A stretch of DNA of 64,000 nucleotides from Oxalobacteraceae bacterium (lineage in GTDB: Bacteria; Pseudomonadota; Gammaproteobacteria; Burkholderiales; Burkholderiaceae_D), in the NCBI GenBank assembly GCA_027490725.1, contig JAIXXN010000053.1, positions 62,001 through 126,000 on the forward strand, in the 5' to 3' direction. Of the stretch, positions 17,639-26,714 are shown one piece after another (position 1 is the first letter of the stretch; each line of letters starts with the position of its first letter). A model generated the notes under the pieces. That model ran no database searches, had not been told where the DNA came from, and saw nothing but the letters and a program-made list of their open reading frames with translations. The translations under genes and the position numbers were made by a program.

Positions 17639-18685
17639 ATGAAACACTTCAAAGTGTCCTTTTTAGTGACAGCCCTCTGCCTCGCGGCAGCAGGCTGGTG
17701 GGGCTATACATTAACCGGCTGGAGCGGCGCGCTGTCGGCACTGGGCATTGCGGCCATTCTGGCAGCCATGGAAGTGTCGCTGTCGTTCGATAACGCGGTG
17801 GTGAATGCCTCCGTTCTAAAGACCTGGGATGACTACTGGCAGAAGCTGTTCCTCGGCGTCGGCATCATCATCGCGGTGTTCGGTATGCGCCTGCTGTTCC
17901 CGCTGGTGATTGTGGCGGTGGCAGCCGACATCGGCATCATGGATGTCTGGCATCTGGCACTTAATGATCCCAAGACTTATTCGATGCATCTGACCAATCA
18001 CCACGCAGAAGTGGCGGCCTTTGGCGGCATGTTCCTGTTGCTGGTGTTCCTGAACTTCCTGTTTGACCACGAGAAGGAAGTGCACTGGCTGGGCCACGTC
18101 GAGCAGAAGCTTGGCGCGCTGGGCAAGGTCTCCTCGATTGCAGTCATGATTTCGCTGGCGGTCCTACTGGGCTCGATGAGCCTGGTAGGCGAAGCGCAGA
18201 AACTGGTGGTGCTGATTTCCGGCCTGTGGGGCATTCTGATCTACGTCGCAGTCGATGCGATCAGCAATCTGCTGGAGAAGGAAGAAGAAGGTAGCAATGT
18301 CGGTGATCTGGTCAAGAAGGGCGGTATCGGTGGTTTCCTGTACCTGGAAGTACTCGATGCGTCGTTCAGCTTTGACGGTGTGATCGGTGCGTTTGCGATT
18401 ACCACCGACGTAGTGATCATCATGCTGGGTCTGGCAATTGGTGCGATGTTTGTGCGTTCGCTGACGGTGTATCTGGTCAAGCAGGGCACACTCGATCAAT
18501 TCGTGTTCCTCGAACATGGTGCGCACTATGCGATCGGTATCCTCGCCGCAATCATGCTGGCCAGTATGAAGTATCACATCCCGGAAATCTTTACCGGTCT
18601 GATAGGTGTGGCCTTTATCGCCGCGTCGGTGTGGTCGTCGGTACGTCACCGTCGCCAGCAGGCCAGCGCTGCGCTCACCGCGTAA
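17639..18685 (+). CDS. TerC-family membrane protein (DUF475 type)
   Basis: A 348-aa polytopic membrane protein of the TerC superfamily. The two internally repeated signatures are visible: EVSLSFDNAVVNA near residue 45 and DASFSFDGVIGAFAI near residue 240, each with the acidic residue thought to bind metal ions within the membrane. About eight to nine helices are seen. The family is tied to tellurite resistance and, in related branches, to manganese export or metal loading of secreted proteins. It starts a same-strand run with two TerD-like genes and is divergent from the NhaR-like regulator. Confidence 0.88.
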   Translation: MKHFKVSFLVTALCLAAAGWWGYTLTGWSGALSALGIAAILAAMEVSLSFDNAVVNASVLKTWDDYWQKLFLGVGIIIAVFGMRLLFPLVIVAVAADIGIMDVWHLALNDPKTYSMHLTNHHAEVAAFGGMFLLLVFLNFLFDHEKEVHWLGHVEQKLGALGKVSSIAVMISLAVLLGSMSLVGEAQKLVVLISGLWGILIYVAVDAISNLLEKEEEGSNVGDLVKKGGIGGFLYLEVLDASFSFDGVIGAFAITTDVVIIMLGLAIGAMFVRSLTVYLVKQGTLDQFVFLEHGAHYAIGILAAIMLASMKYHIPEIFTGLIGVAFIAASVWSSVRHRRQQASAALTA

Positions 18686-18779
18686 GCCAGCATTCAAGAA
18701 TTCGGCGCGCCGTTAAAAACGGACACGGCACGCCGCCTGTAGTACCCAAGTCCGCTCTGTATTTTTTAGGAGTTACATC

Positions 18780-19355
18780 ATGGCAATCAGTCTGCAAAAA
18801 GGCGGTAACGTTAATCTGAGCAAGGAAGCTCCCGGCCTGTCGAAAATCGTGGTCGGTCTGGGCTGGGACGCACGTAGCACGGACGGCAAGGACTTCGATC
18901 TGGATGGTTCGGCCTTTCTGCTGAAAGTCGACGGCAAGGTGCGCGCCGATAACGACTTCATCTTCTACAACAATCTGAAATCGTCGGATCAGTCGGTGGC
19001 CCACTCGGGTGATAACCGTACCGGCGCCGGCGATGGCGACGATGAAACCGTGACCATTGATCTGACCCGCGTGCCGGCCGACGTGGAACGCATCGCGATC
19101 TGCGCCACTATTCACGACGGTGACGAGCGCCGCCAGAACTTCGGCATGGTGCAGCGCGCCTTTATCCGCTGCATGAACGGCGCCAACAGTGGTGAGATCG
19201 CCCGCTACGATCTGTCGGAAGACGGCTCGACCGAGTCGGCCATGATCTTCGGTGAAGTCTACCGCCACGGCAGCGACTGGAAATTCAAGGCCGTCGGCCA
19301 GGGTTTCAAAGGCGGTCTGGGCCCACTGGCCAGCTCGTTCGGCGTACGCGTTTAA
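18780..19355 (+). CDS. terD: TerD-family stress protein
   Basis: TerD proteins are calcium-binding cytosolic proteins of the tellurium and general stress response. The 191-aa product has the N-terminal [11 protein letters not shown], the DLDGSAFLL acidic motif and the [12 protein letters not shown] motif near residues 79-90, which together form the paired calcium sites. AGGAG precedes the ATG. The gene follows the TerC-type gene by 94 bp and precedes the AIM24-type gene by 18 bp, so it belongs to the same stress group. Assignment to the family is firm; terD versus terE or terZ is not resolved. Confidence 0.92.
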   Translation: MAISLQKGGNVNLSKEAPGLSKIVVGLGWDARSTDGKDFDLDGSAFLLKVDGKVRADNDFIFYNNLKSSDQSVAHSGDNRTGAGDGDDETVTIDLTRVPADVERIAICATIHDGDERRQNFGMVQRAFIRCMNGANSGEIARYDLSEDGSTESAMIFGEVYRHGSDWKFKAVGQGFKGGLGPLASSFGVRV

Positions 19356-19373
19356 AGGGAGAGGGAGCACATC

Positions 19374-20072
19374 ATGCCTGTATTTTCGATTACCGGTGAT
19401 ATCGATCCTTTCCTGCACGTGTCGCTGACTCATGGTGAAAAAATCTATTGCGAATCCGATGCGATGGTGATGATGGAAGCGGGCCTCGATCTGAAGGGCA
19501 AGATGACCGGTGGCATAGGCGCGGCGCTGATGCGGCGCTTTGCCAACGGCGAGTCACTGTTCCAGCAACACATCGAAGCTGTGCGGAGCGGCGGCGACTG
19601 CCTGCTGGCGCCACGCCTGCCCGGTGCCATGCAGGTGCTCGATGTGGGCCAGCGCCAGTACCTGCTCAGCGACGGCGCGTTTGTGGCCGCCACTGACAAG
19701 GTCGACCTGAAAGTGCGTACCCAGAGTGTCGGCAATGCCCTGTTCGCCCAGAGTGGCGGCTTCTTCATCACGGAAACGGGTGGGGTGGGGCAGGTGGCGG
19801 TGTCGGGCTTCGGCGCGATCTCGCAACTCGAGGTTACGCCCGGTAACGACATGATTATCGACAACGCCCACGTGGTGGCCTGGGATAGCACGCTGCGTTA
19901 CGAAATTTCCGTCACCACCGGCGGGAATAGCGGCTTCCTCGGCAATCTGGTGAATAGCCAGACCAGTGGCGAGGGCATGGTGTTGCGCTTCTCGGGACAG
20001 GGCAAGATCCTGATCTCTTCGCGTAATCGTGCAGCGTTCCAGTTGTGGGCGCAGCGCGGCGCGGCGCAGTAA
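19374..20072 (+). CDS. AIM24/TIGR00266 family protein
   Basis: A 232-aa all-beta protein of the AIM24-like family, whose fold resembles a tryptophan-RNA-attenuator-like beta barrel. Diagnostic segments are ESDAMVMMEAGLDLKGKMTGG near the N terminus, GGFFITETGGVGQVAVSGFGAI in the middle and VAWDSTLRYEIS late. The biochemical function is unknown. Genes of this family recur beside terD genes in bacterial stress clusters (family knowledge), and here it sits between two of them with 18 and 26 bp spacings, so all three are probably co-transcribed. Confidence 0.85.
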   Translation: MPVFSITGDIDPFLHVSLTHGEKIYCESDAMVMMEAGLDLKGKMTGGIGAALMRRFANGESLFQQHIEAVRSGGDCLLAPRLPGAMQVLDVGQRQYLLSDGAFVAATDKVDLKVRTQSVGNALFAQSGGFFITETGGVGQVAVSGFGAISQLEVTPGNDMIIDNAHVVAWDSTLRYEISVTTGGNSGFLGNLVNSQTSGEGMVLRFSGQGKILISSRNRAAFQLWAQRGAAQ

Positions 20073-20098
20073 AACAATTTAGCAATCAAGGAGTAGCG

Positions 20099-20680
20099 AT
20101 GACTGTCAGTTTAAGCAAGGGCCAGAAAATTTCTCTGGCCAAAGAAGGTGGCGGTAGCCTCGGGCGCGTCACCATGGGGCTGGGCTGGGATGCCATCAAG
20201 AGCAAGGGCTTCTTCGGCTTCGGCAGTAAAAGCGAAGCGGTCGATCTCGACGCGTCCTGCGTGATGTTCGACGAGGCCGGGCGTCCGGTGGACGTGATCT
20301 GGTTCCGCCAGTTGCGTAGTCGCGACGGCAGTGTGCTGCATACGGGCGACAACCGCACCGGTGCCGGTGATGGTGACGATGAGCAGATCAATGTCGATCT
20401 GAATGCCGTGCCGGATACGGTGAAGAGTCTGGTATTTACCGTCAACAGCTTTACGGGCCAGACTTTTGCTCAGGTAGAAAACGCCTATTGCCGTCTGCTC
20501 GATGCGACGCAGAACAAGGAAGTGGCGCGTTTCAATCTGTCGGTGCAGGGACCGCACTCGGCGCAGATCATGAGCAAGCTGTATCGCCATAATGGTGAGT
20601 GGAAGATGCACGCCATTGGCGAAAACGGTCAGGGTCGCACCTTCGAGGAATTGCTGCCGCAGATAGGCGCGCACCTCTAA
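20099..20680 (+). CDS. TerD-family stress protein, second copy
   Basis: A 193-aa TerD homologue with LSKGQKISLAKEGGGSLGRV at the N terminus and [13 protein letters not shown] near residue 84. It differs from the first copy by an inserted glycine/phenylalanine-rich stretch (GFFGFGSKSEAVDLDAS), seen in the TerX/TerZ-like branch. ATG 20099 with AAGGAG six bases before it is the start; an upstream in-frame GTG at 20045 would overlap the previous gene. Calcium binding is expected from the conserved acidic motifs. A weak GC hairpin without T-tract follows the stop. Confidence 0.9.
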   Translation: MTVSLSKGQKISLAKEGGGSLGRVTMGLGWDAIKSKGFFGFGSKSEAVDLDASCVMFDEAGRPVDVIWFRQLRSRDGSVLHTGDNRTGAGDGDDEQINVDLNAVPDTVKSLVFTVNSFTGQTFAQVENAYCRLLDATQNKEVARFNLSVQGPHSAQIMSKLYRHNGEWKMHAIGENGQGRTFEELLPQIGAHL

Positions 20681-20798
20681 GCATAGGGAGGCAGCCAGCT
20701 TCTGCGGGCTGTCTCTAGCGCAGGGGAAAACTTCCCTAGGGTAAAGTCCCTAAGCGCAAAGCAAGTCATACGATGTGTAATAAGTATGTCATATTGCA

Positions 20799-20816
20799 AT
20801 GTTACTGTTTCGTCAC
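20799..20816 (+). promoter_or_regulatory. Possible PhoB box upstream of the PAP2 phosphatase
   Basis: ATGTTAC and TCGTCAC are two imperfect 7-bp direct repeats spaced by TGTT, the 7-4-7 layout of a Pho box (consensus CTGTCAT-N4-CTGTCAY). It lies 27 bp before a phosphatase start, which fits, but each repeat has two or more mismatches. Confidence 0.3.
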
Positions 20817-20842
20817 TTTAACCAACAGTAACGGACTCTGCC

Positions 20843-22786
20843 ATGCGTCATTTCGCTCCCCGCCCCCTGATTCTCGCTGTCAGCATTGCGCTCGCTCTGA
20901 GCGGCTGCGGTTCCAACGTGGAAGACCAGCCGCTGGTGATGCCAGCTGCCCCGGCCGATCAGGGCGCGGCCGAGGTGGTGCCAGTGCCCGCGGTGACTGC
21001 GTTTGTCGATACGATTGCGACCAATCAGCGCGGCGATGCCCGCTATGCGACGCTGGCGACCAATGCCGGTGTGCGCGTGCTTGGTGGTTTCCTGCAGATC
21101 TGGAAGCCGCTCACGGAAATCGTCGACGCCGGCGTGAACGCTGCGGCAGTGGAAGGCTTCCCGGCTGTGGTGGCATCGAAATGGACGGGTGTACCCAACG
21201 ATGGCACGCCCGATGGCAGCGTGCTCAACGCAGCCGTGCATGCGGCGAATATCGGCTACGTGGTGACGGCGACCGCCAACCGTAGCGATGCACAGGGCGT
21301 TCAGGCGTATCTGGATGACCGCCGTGGCAAAGGGTATAGCGTCACGGAAGGACTGGGCCCGCTGACGGCGGCCTGGCGCAATGCGGCCCAGCAGACTACC
21401 TCGATTAACGGCGTCGCAGCGGATGCGACCAGCGTGCTGTACAACGACACTGGCAATAATACCGGCGTCGCTGGCAGTGCCAATCCGGCTTTCGGTAGCG
21501 TGGTGGAGCTGGTCAATCTGGTTGGCAATAATGCTTCCACCGAACCGGCTAAACGCTTTTACAAATATGCCCGCCCATATCGCTGGAGTAGCAGCGTGCA
21601 GGTGCTGCCGGCGCTGGTGCCGGCCAAGAGCAGCACGCCGGCCACGGATGGCGGTTTTACCAGTGGTCACTCGGCCGAAGCCGTACGGGATGCGGTGGCC
21701 ATGGCCTACGCCCTGCCTGAACGCTATCAGGAAATTCTCAGCCGTGGTCTGGAGCTGGGTGAATCGCGGATTCTGTCCGGTATGCATTCGCCCCTCGATG
21801 TGTTGAGCGGGCGCATACTCGGTCAGGCCAGTGCCGCTGCCAACCTGGCCGATCCGGCCAATGCCGCCAAGAAGGCGGCAGCGCTGGCGCAGGCGCACAC
21901 CACCCTGATGGCGGCCACCGGCACCAATCCGGACAGCTTTGCAGCGTTCGCGCAATCCGGTACGCCAGCCAACGATCGCTTTGCCGATTACAGTGTGAAT
22001 CGCGGTAATTATCTGCGCCGCAGCACCTATGGTTTCAGCGCGATCGCCGCGACCAATCTGACTGCGGTGGTGCCGAAAGGTGCGGAAGTGCTGCTGGAAA
22101 CCCGTCAACCTTACCTGAGCGATGCACAGCGCCGTGTGGTGCTGAAAACCACGGCGCTGCCGTCGGGCTATCCGGTGATGGATGATGCAGAAGGCTGGGG
22201 GCGTTTGAATCTGTTTGCGGCGGCGGATGGCTATGCTGCCTTCACCGGTAACGTAATCATCAGCATGGACGCGAGCAAAGCTGGCTTCCATGCAGTGGAC
22301 CGCTGGCGCAACGATATCAGCGGTACGGGCAAGCTGGTGAAACAGGGTACGGGCTTGCTCAAGCTGGCGGGCAATAACAGCTGGAGTGGCGGCGTCGAAT
22401 TGACGGCTGGTGGCCTGCAGGGTGATTCCGTGACGGCGTTCGGTACGGGTGACGTGTATGTAAGCGGCGGTACGCTGGTCGTGAACGCGCCTGCGGCGCT
22501 CAAGCTGGCAGGAAAATTCACTCAGCTGAGCGGCGCTACCGGCACGGAAATGCTGCTTGGAGCAAACGGGCAGGGCAGTCTGAGCGTGGCAGGAACGGCC
22601 ACGCTGGGCGGCGGTACGCTGCGGATTAAATTTGCCAGTGGCTACAAACCTAAGGCTGGCGACAGTCTGGTGGTGCTCACTGCGGGCAGCTTGAAAGGTC
22701 GTTACACCAGCATTAGCGTGGACGGCTTTAGCAACGTCACGCCAGTGTATGGCAGCACCACGCTGACGCTGAATCTGGGCAGCTGA
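20843..22786 (+). CDS. PAP2 (class A acid) phosphatase lipoprotein with autotransporter-type beta repeats
   Basis: A 647-aa secreted phosphatase. The signal ends in a lipobox (LALSGCGSN, Cys near 23). The full class A/PAP2 active site is present: K237-x6-R244-P245, T273-S-G-H276 (variant of PSGH) and S308-R-x5-H315-x3-D319. From about residue 480 the protein becomes glycine/threonine-rich and carries an autotransporter-associated beta-strand repeat (GTGKLVKQGTGLLKLAGNNSW) and further similar strands to the end. No outer-membrane barrel follows, so it is not a classical autotransporter. Anchoring on the outer membrane is inferred from the lipobox. The gene stands alone. Confidence 0.82.
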   Translation: MRHFAPRPLILAVSIALALSGCGSNVEDQPLVMPAAPADQGAAEVVPVPAVTAFVDTIATNQRGDARYATLATNAGVRVLGGFLQIWKPLTEIVDAGVNAAAVEGFPAVVASKWTGVPNDGTPDGSVLNAAVHAANIGYVVTATANRSDAQGVQAYLDDRRGKGYSVTEGLGPLTAAWRNAAQQTTSINGVAADATSVLYNDTGNNTGVAGSANPAFGSVVELVNLVGNNASTEPAKRFYKYARPYRWSSSVQVLPALVPAKSSTPATDGGFTSGHSAEAVRDAVAMAYALPERYQEILSRGLELGESRILSGMHSPLDVLSGRILGQASAAANLADPANAAKKAAALAQAHTTLMAATGTNPDSFAAFAQSGTPANDRFADYSVNRGNYLRRSTYGFSAIAATNLTAVVPKGAEVLLETRQPYLSDAQRRVVLKTTALPSGYPVMDDAEGWGRLNLFAAADGYAAFTGNVIISMDASKAGFHAVDRWRNDISGTGKLVKQGTGLLKLAGNNSWSGGVELTAGGLQGDSVTAFGTGDVYVSGGTLVVNAPAALKLAGKFTQLSGATGTEMLLGANGQGSLSVAGTATLGGGTLRIKFASGYKPKAGDSLVVLTAGSLKGRYTSISVDGFSNVTPVYGSTTLTLNLGS

Positions 22787-22892
22787 GCTGGCAGTGCTGC
22801 GGCGATTTTGTCAAATGGGAACTTTTGCACACTTCTTAGAAAGTTTCTTCGGGGAATAATCCTGCTGTCCTCGCTAAGGCTATAATCAAGCG

Positions 22893-23711
22893 ATGGAAAA
22901 ACTCAAGGATTACGCTGAAGTGGTCAGTCGCGCAGAGCGCGGTGAACTGGTGTTCCCGACCAGCGTCAATGCCGCGCTACGCTTGCAGCTGGCACTGTCT
23001 GATCCTGATTGCAACACGGAAGATGTGATCCGCAAGGTGCTGGCCGAGCCGCAACTGGCCGCCCGGACGGTGGCGCTGGCGAATGCGGCGGCGTTTAACC
23101 GCAGCAGCACGCCGGTGACCAGTGTGCGGGTGGCGGTGCAGCGGCTCGGTTTCCGCCATCTGTATTCGATGGCGGCGGCGATGGTGGTGCGCCAGTTCGG
23201 CAACCGTATCAACGATCCGCTGCTGCGCGCCAAGGCCGACCAGCTGTGGCAGCACACCGCCCATGTGGCGGCACTGTCCTATATTATCGGCCGCAAGCTG
23301 ACCCATACCGATCCCGATACCGCGCTGTTTGCCGCGATTGTGCACGAGGCGGGCGGCTTCTATCTGCTGTCCTGTGCCGATGAATTGCCGGGCTTGCTGG
23401 ATCATCCGGAGCGGTGGCAGGGGGCCGCGCAGGAAATCATCACGCGCGAGATGATGAAGAAAATGGCGATTCCAGAGCCGGTCAGTCAGGCCATCGTGGC
23501 CTTGCGTGGTGCCAGTTTGCTGCCGCCGCCGATAGGCTTGCGCGATACCCTGCTGGTGGCACGTTTTCTGGCACCCGTGGCGTCGCCACTGGCCACCGAA
23601 GCGGCGCACCCGAGTCTGGCGGAATTCGTCGACGGCAACGTGGCACTCAGCCAGATGCTGGCCGAATCGGCCGACGATGCCGCCTCGATGAGTGCCGCGC
23701 TGCTGGCCTGA
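22893..23711 (+). CDS. HDOD-domain protein
   Basis: A 272-aa cytosolic signalling-type protein made essentially of one HDOD domain. The start LVFPTSVNAALRLQLALSDPDCNTEDV and the region ALANAAAFNRSSTPVTSVRVAVQRLGF match the family's helical core, followed by a HTAHVAALSYIIGRKL segment. HDOD proteins act in regulatory or phosphodiesterase-like roles but lack reliable catalytic residues, so no activity is assigned. A TATAAT (22881-22886) ends only six bases before the ATG and no ribosome site is seen, so the transcript may be leaderless. Confidence 0.82.
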   Translation: MEKLKDYAEVVSRAERGELVFPTSVNAALRLQLALSDPDCNTEDVIRKVLAEPQLAARTVALANAAAFNRSSTPVTSVRVAVQRLGFRHLYSMAAAMVVRQFGNRINDPLLRAKADQLWQHTAHVAALSYIIGRKLTHTDPDTALFAAIVHEAGGFYLLSCADELPGLLDHPERWQGAAQEIITREMMKKMAIPEPVSQAIVALRGASLLPPPIGLRDTLLVARFLAPVASPLATEAAHPSLAEFVDGNVALSQMLAESADDAASMSAALLA

Positions 23712-23783
23712 TGCAGGATTGCCGGGTGGCGTAATGCGCTGCCCCTTACGCGCAGAGCCGCTTAGCGTGTATGCTATTGGTCA

Positions 23784-23792
23784 TCATACAAC
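23784..23792 (+). promoter_or_regulatory. Half operator before the first FCD regulator
   Basis: TCATACAAC equals the right arm of the palindrome upstream of kdgD (24660-24679). It lies 13 bp before the start of the regulator gene, just after a TATGCT -10-like hexamer, a position suited to autorepression. The left arm is poorly conserved. Confidence 0.4.
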
Positions 23793-23804
23793 TTCTGGCA
23801 TGCC

Positions 23805-24572
23805 ATGAATCCGAATACCGACCAGCCTAGCGTTCCCGCCACTCCCTCTGTGCCGATGAAGAAGCACCGTAATCTTGCTCAGGGTGTGGTGGAAGCGGTG
23901 ACCAGCAGCATTCAGGCGGGCACGCTGAAACCGGGCGAAAAGCTGCCGACCGAATCGGTCATCATGGCCATGCACGGCGTCAGTCGCACGGTGGTGCGCG
24001 AAGCGATTTCCCATCTGCAGGCAGCCGGGCTGGTGCAGACTCGCCATGGCATCGGCACCTTTGTGCTGGAACCACCCCCGGCCAGCTTGCGGTTTTCTGC
24101 CGACACCATCCGCACCATTGCCGATGTGCTGGCCATCCTCGAGCTGCGTATCAGTCTGGAAACGGAAGCGGCCTGGCTGGCGGCAACCCGGCGCAGCGAG
24201 GCGCAGGTGCAGGAAATGGGCGAGGTGCTCAAGCGCATTCAGGCATCCCAGCAACAGCAGGCGGGCTCGGTGGAATCGGATGTGGCGTTCCACTTACTGA
24301 TCGCGCAGGCTACCGGCAACCGTTATTTTGTCGATATTCTCAGCGATCTTGGTCACACCATCATTCCCCGTACCCGTATCGATTCAGCCCGGCTGGCGCA
24401 GGACGAGCCGCGTGCCTATCTGGAACGCCTGAACCGCGAGCACGAAGATATTTACAACGCCATCGCGCGCAAGGATGCGGAAGCGGCCCGTGCCGCGATG
24501 CGTACCCATCTCAGCAATAGTCGCGAACGTCTGCGCCGTGCGCAGGACGGTATCGTCGCGCAGAACGGCTAA
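23805..24572 (+). CDS. GntR-family regulator with FCD domain (galacturonate/galactarate locus)
   Basis: A 255-aa FadR-subfamily transcription factor. The winged helix-turn-helix (about 25-95: LKPGEKLPTESVIMAMHGVSRTVVREAISHLQAAGLVQTRHG) is followed by an all-helical FCD effector domain with the metal-ligand-like D and H residues (for example in VAFHLLIAQATGNRYF and HEDIYNAI). It heads a same-strand run with kdgD, udh, the dioxovalerate dehydrogenase and the lactonase. A conserved palindrome before kdgD and a matching half-site before this gene suggest it represses both and is relieved by a sugar acid; the inducer is inference. Confidence 0.88.
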   Translation: MNPNTDQPSVPATPSVPMKKHRNLAQGVVEAVTSSIQAGTLKPGEKLPTESVIMAMHGVSRTVVREAISHLQAAGLVQTRHGIGTFVLEPPPASLRFSADTIRTIADVLAILELRISLETEAAWLAATRRSEAQVQEMGEVLKRIQASQQQQAGSVESDVAFHLLIAQATGNRYFVDILSDLGHTIIPRTRIDSARLAQDEPRAYLERLNREHEDIYNAIARKDAEAARAAMRTHLSNSRERLRRAQDGIVAQNG

Positions 24573-24659
24573 CTCAGCATCAGGAATCGCAACACCTGCG
24601 GGGCAAGCGCGCGTAGCAAGGGCAGTTTTTGCTAAATCGCTTGCTCACGTTTCGATATA

Positions 24660-24679
24660 GTTGTACGATGTCATACAAC
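24660..24679. promoter_or_regulatory. Palindromic FCD-type operator before kdgD
   Basis: GTTGTACGATGTCATACAAC is an almost perfect dyad (GTTGTAyGAyrTCrTACAAC), typical in length and symmetry for FadR/FCD-family repressors. It overlaps a TATAGT -10-like hexamer and lies 46 bp before kdgD. The same right arm recurs before the adjacent regulator. Confidence 0.65.
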
Positions 24680-24725
24680 AAGGCGGGATGACCGCTCACA
24701 TCCACCCCCACACACTGGAGACTGT

Positions 24726-25637
24726 ATGCAACCGAATGACCTCAAAAAAATCCTCTCTTCCGGACTGCTGTCGTTTCCGGTGACCGACTTCGATGCGGAA
24801 GGTAATTTCCGCAAGTCGAGCTATATCGAGCGTCTGGAGTGGCTGGCACCGTACGGCGCGAGCGCGCTGTTTGCCGCTGGCGGTACTGGCGAGTTCTTCT
24901 CACTGGAAGCCAAGGAATACAGCGATATCATCAAGACCGCCGTCGATACCTGCGCCGGTAAAGTGCCAATTCTGGCCGGTGTCGGTGGCCCGACCCGCGT
25001 GGCGGCCGCCTATGCCCGCGAAGCCGAACGGCTTGGCGCCCACGGCTTGCTGCTGCTGCCGCACTACCTGACCGAAGCGAGCCAGGATGGTCTGGTGGCG
25101 CACGTTGAAGAGGTCTGCAAAGCTACCCGTCTGGGTGTGGTGGTGTACAACCGCGCTAACTGCCGTTTGACGCCTGATTCGCTGGCCAAGCTGGCCGAAC
25201 GTTGCCCGAATCTGATCGGCTTCAAAGATGGGGTAGGCGATATCGAACTGATGGTGTCGATCTGGCGTCGCATGGGTGACCGTTTCAGCTACCTCGGCGG
25301 CCTGCCAACCGCAGAAGTCTATGCAGCCGCCTACAAGGCACTCGGTACGCCGGTGTACTCGTCGGCAGTGTTCAACTTCATGCCGAAACTGGCGATGGAT
25401 TTCTACCACGCGGTGGCCTCGGACAACCACGCCGAACAGAATCGCATGCTCGACGAATTCTTCCTGCCGTATCTGGAAATCCGCAATCGCAAAGCCGGTT
25501 ACGCGGTGAGTATCGTGAAAGCCGGTGCCCGTCTGGTCGGCCATGATGCCGGTCCGGTGCGCGCACCGCTGACCGACCTGACGGAAGAAGAATGCGCTAT
25601 GCTCGATAAGCTGATCCGCAAGCAGGGCCCGCAATAA
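24726..25637 (+). CDS. kdgD: 5-dehydro-4-deoxyglucarate dehydratase
   Basis: This DHDPS/NAL-superfamily enzyme decarboxylates and dehydrates 5-keto-4-deoxyglucarate to 2,5-dioxopentanoate. The Schiff-base lysine is K167 in [10 protein letters not shown], and the partner tyrosine is Y141 in [10 protein letters not shown]. The GGTGEFFSL phosphate/carboxylate-binding loop is near residue 41. The length of 303 aa is standard. It acts between galactarate dehydratase (41065) and 2,5-dioxovalerate dehydrogenase (26796). The palindrome upstream indicates control by the FCD regulator encoded just before it. Confidence 0.93.
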   Translation: MQPNDLKKILSSGLLSFPVTDFDAEGNFRKSSYIERLEWLAPYGASALFAAGGTGEFFSLEAKEYSDIIKTAVDTCAGKVPILAGVGGPTRVAAAYAREAERLGAHGLLLLPHYLTEASQDGLVAHVEEVCKATRLGVVVYNRANCRLTPDSLAKLAERCPNLIGFKDGVGDIELMVSIWRRMGDRFSYLGGLPTAEVYAAAYKALGTPVYSSAVFNFMPKLAMDFYHAVASDNHAEQNRMLDEFFLPYLEIRNRKAGYAVSIVKAGARLVGHDAGPVRAPLTDLTEEECAMLDKLIRKQGPQ

Positions 25638-25742
25638 AGCTGGCGTCAGTTCCGGCATGACCAGGCACTGCTGTGGCGCTGCGCTGCAGCGGTGCAGCTT
25701 AACGATGTGTGATGAAATCGAACCAATCACTTCGGGTGAAAA

Positions 25743-26555
25743 ATGAGTAAACCATTCAAACGTATTCTGCTGACCGGCGCTGCTGGTGGTCTGGGGAAAA
25801 TTCTGCGCGAGCGCATCAAGCCGTGGGCCGACGTGGTGCGGCTGTCCGATATCGGCGAGATGGCGCCTGCCGGTGAAGGCGAGGAAGTGGTGCGCTGCGA
25901 TCTGGCCGACAAGGCCGGCGTGCTGAAGCTGCTCGAAGGCGTGGACGTGGTGCTGCACTTTGGCGGGATCTCGACCGAGAACACCTTCGAGAACATCATG
26001 GCGGCGAATATCGCCGGTACCTACAATCTGTACGAAGCGGCGCACAAGAACGGCATCAAGCGCGTGGTGTTCGCCAGCTCGAATCACACCATCGGTTTTT
26101 ACAAGACCACTGACTACATCGATGCCGATAGCCCGATGCGTCCGGACAGTCTGTATGGCGTGAGCAAATGCTTCGGCGAGTCGCTGTCGCGCTACTACTA
26201 CGACAGCGTCGGCATCGAGACGGTGTGCCTGCGGATCGGCTCGTCCTTCCCCGAACCACTCAACCCGCGCATGCTGGTGACCTGGTTCAGTTACGACGAT
26301 CTGGTGGAAGCGCTGCGCAGTGCCTTGTTCACTCCGCGGGTTGGCCACACCATCATGTTTGGTGCGTCGGCCAATCCGGCTAGCTGGTGGGATAACAGCA
26401 AGGCCGAACATCTGGGCTTCCGTCCGAAAGACAGCTCGCTGCAATTCGCCGATAAATTCCCGCCGACGGGCAACTATCCGGCTGCCGATGATCGCGCGAC
26501 GATGTATCAGGGGGGCGCGTTTGTCGTGCCCGGGCCGCAATATCAGCAGCCCTGA
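25743..26555 (+). CDS. udh: Uronate dehydrogenase
   Basis: An NAD-dependent short-chain/extended dehydrogenase that oxidises galacturonate or glucuronate to the aldarolactone. The Rossmann motif GAAGGLG is at residues 12-18, and the catalytic Y138-x3-K142 is in LYGVSKCFGE, with the serine in FASSNHTIGFY. The 270-aa length and the C-terminal WWDNSKAEHLGFRPKDSS stretch match characterised uronate dehydrogenases. It performs the first step of the oxidative galacturonate route encoded around it. A hairpin with T-tract follows at 26591. Confidence 0.92.
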   Translation: MSKPFKRILLTGAAGGLGKILRERIKPWADVVRLSDIGEMAPAGEGEEVVRCDLADKAGVLKLLEGVDVVLHFGGISTENTFENIMAANIAGTYNLYEAAHKNGIKRVVFASSNHTIGFYKTTDYIDADSPMRPDSLYGVSKCFGESLSRYYYDSVGIETVCLRIGSSFPEPLNPRMLVTWFSYDDLVEALRSALFTPRVGHTIMFGASANPASWWDNSKAEHLGFRPKDSSLQFADKFPPTGNYPAADDRATMYQGGAFVVPGPQYQQP

Positions 26556-26590
26556 TCGCACCAGTTTGCGATAGCGGAGTATACTTGCCG

Positions 26591-26631
26591 CGCCGGTTTC
26601 GCTGATGCGGAAACCGGCGCGGGCGTTTTTG
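26591..26631 (+). terminator. Probable terminator after udh
   Basis: GCGCCGGTTTC (26591-26601) pairs with GAAACCGGCGC (26611-26621) and is followed by GGGCGTTTTT. An 11-bp perfect stem; the T run starts six bases after it. Confidence 0.65.
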
Positions 26632-26691
26632 CTGCTGGTGTTTTGCCGACCCTGAGTGGGCGGCAAACGCTGCAGCATGGCCGTTATGCTG

Positions 26692-26708
26692 AACACCGCA
26701 GCGGTGTT
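26692..26708. promoter_or_regulatory. Perfect 17-bp palindrome before the dioxovalerate dehydrogenase gene
   Basis: AACACCGCAGCGGTGTT is an exact dyad (8 bp arms around a central A), extended by GCTG/CAGC on either side with one offset. It lies 88 bp before the start codon and looks like an operator; its sequence differs from the two FCD-type sites in this locus. Confidence 0.45.
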
Positions 26709-26714
26709 GCAGCA

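Noticed and set aside
20813-22291. A 492-codon frame antisense to the PAP2 phosphatase
   Set aside because: Shadow of the codon bias; the sense strand has all phosphatase motifs and a lipobox.
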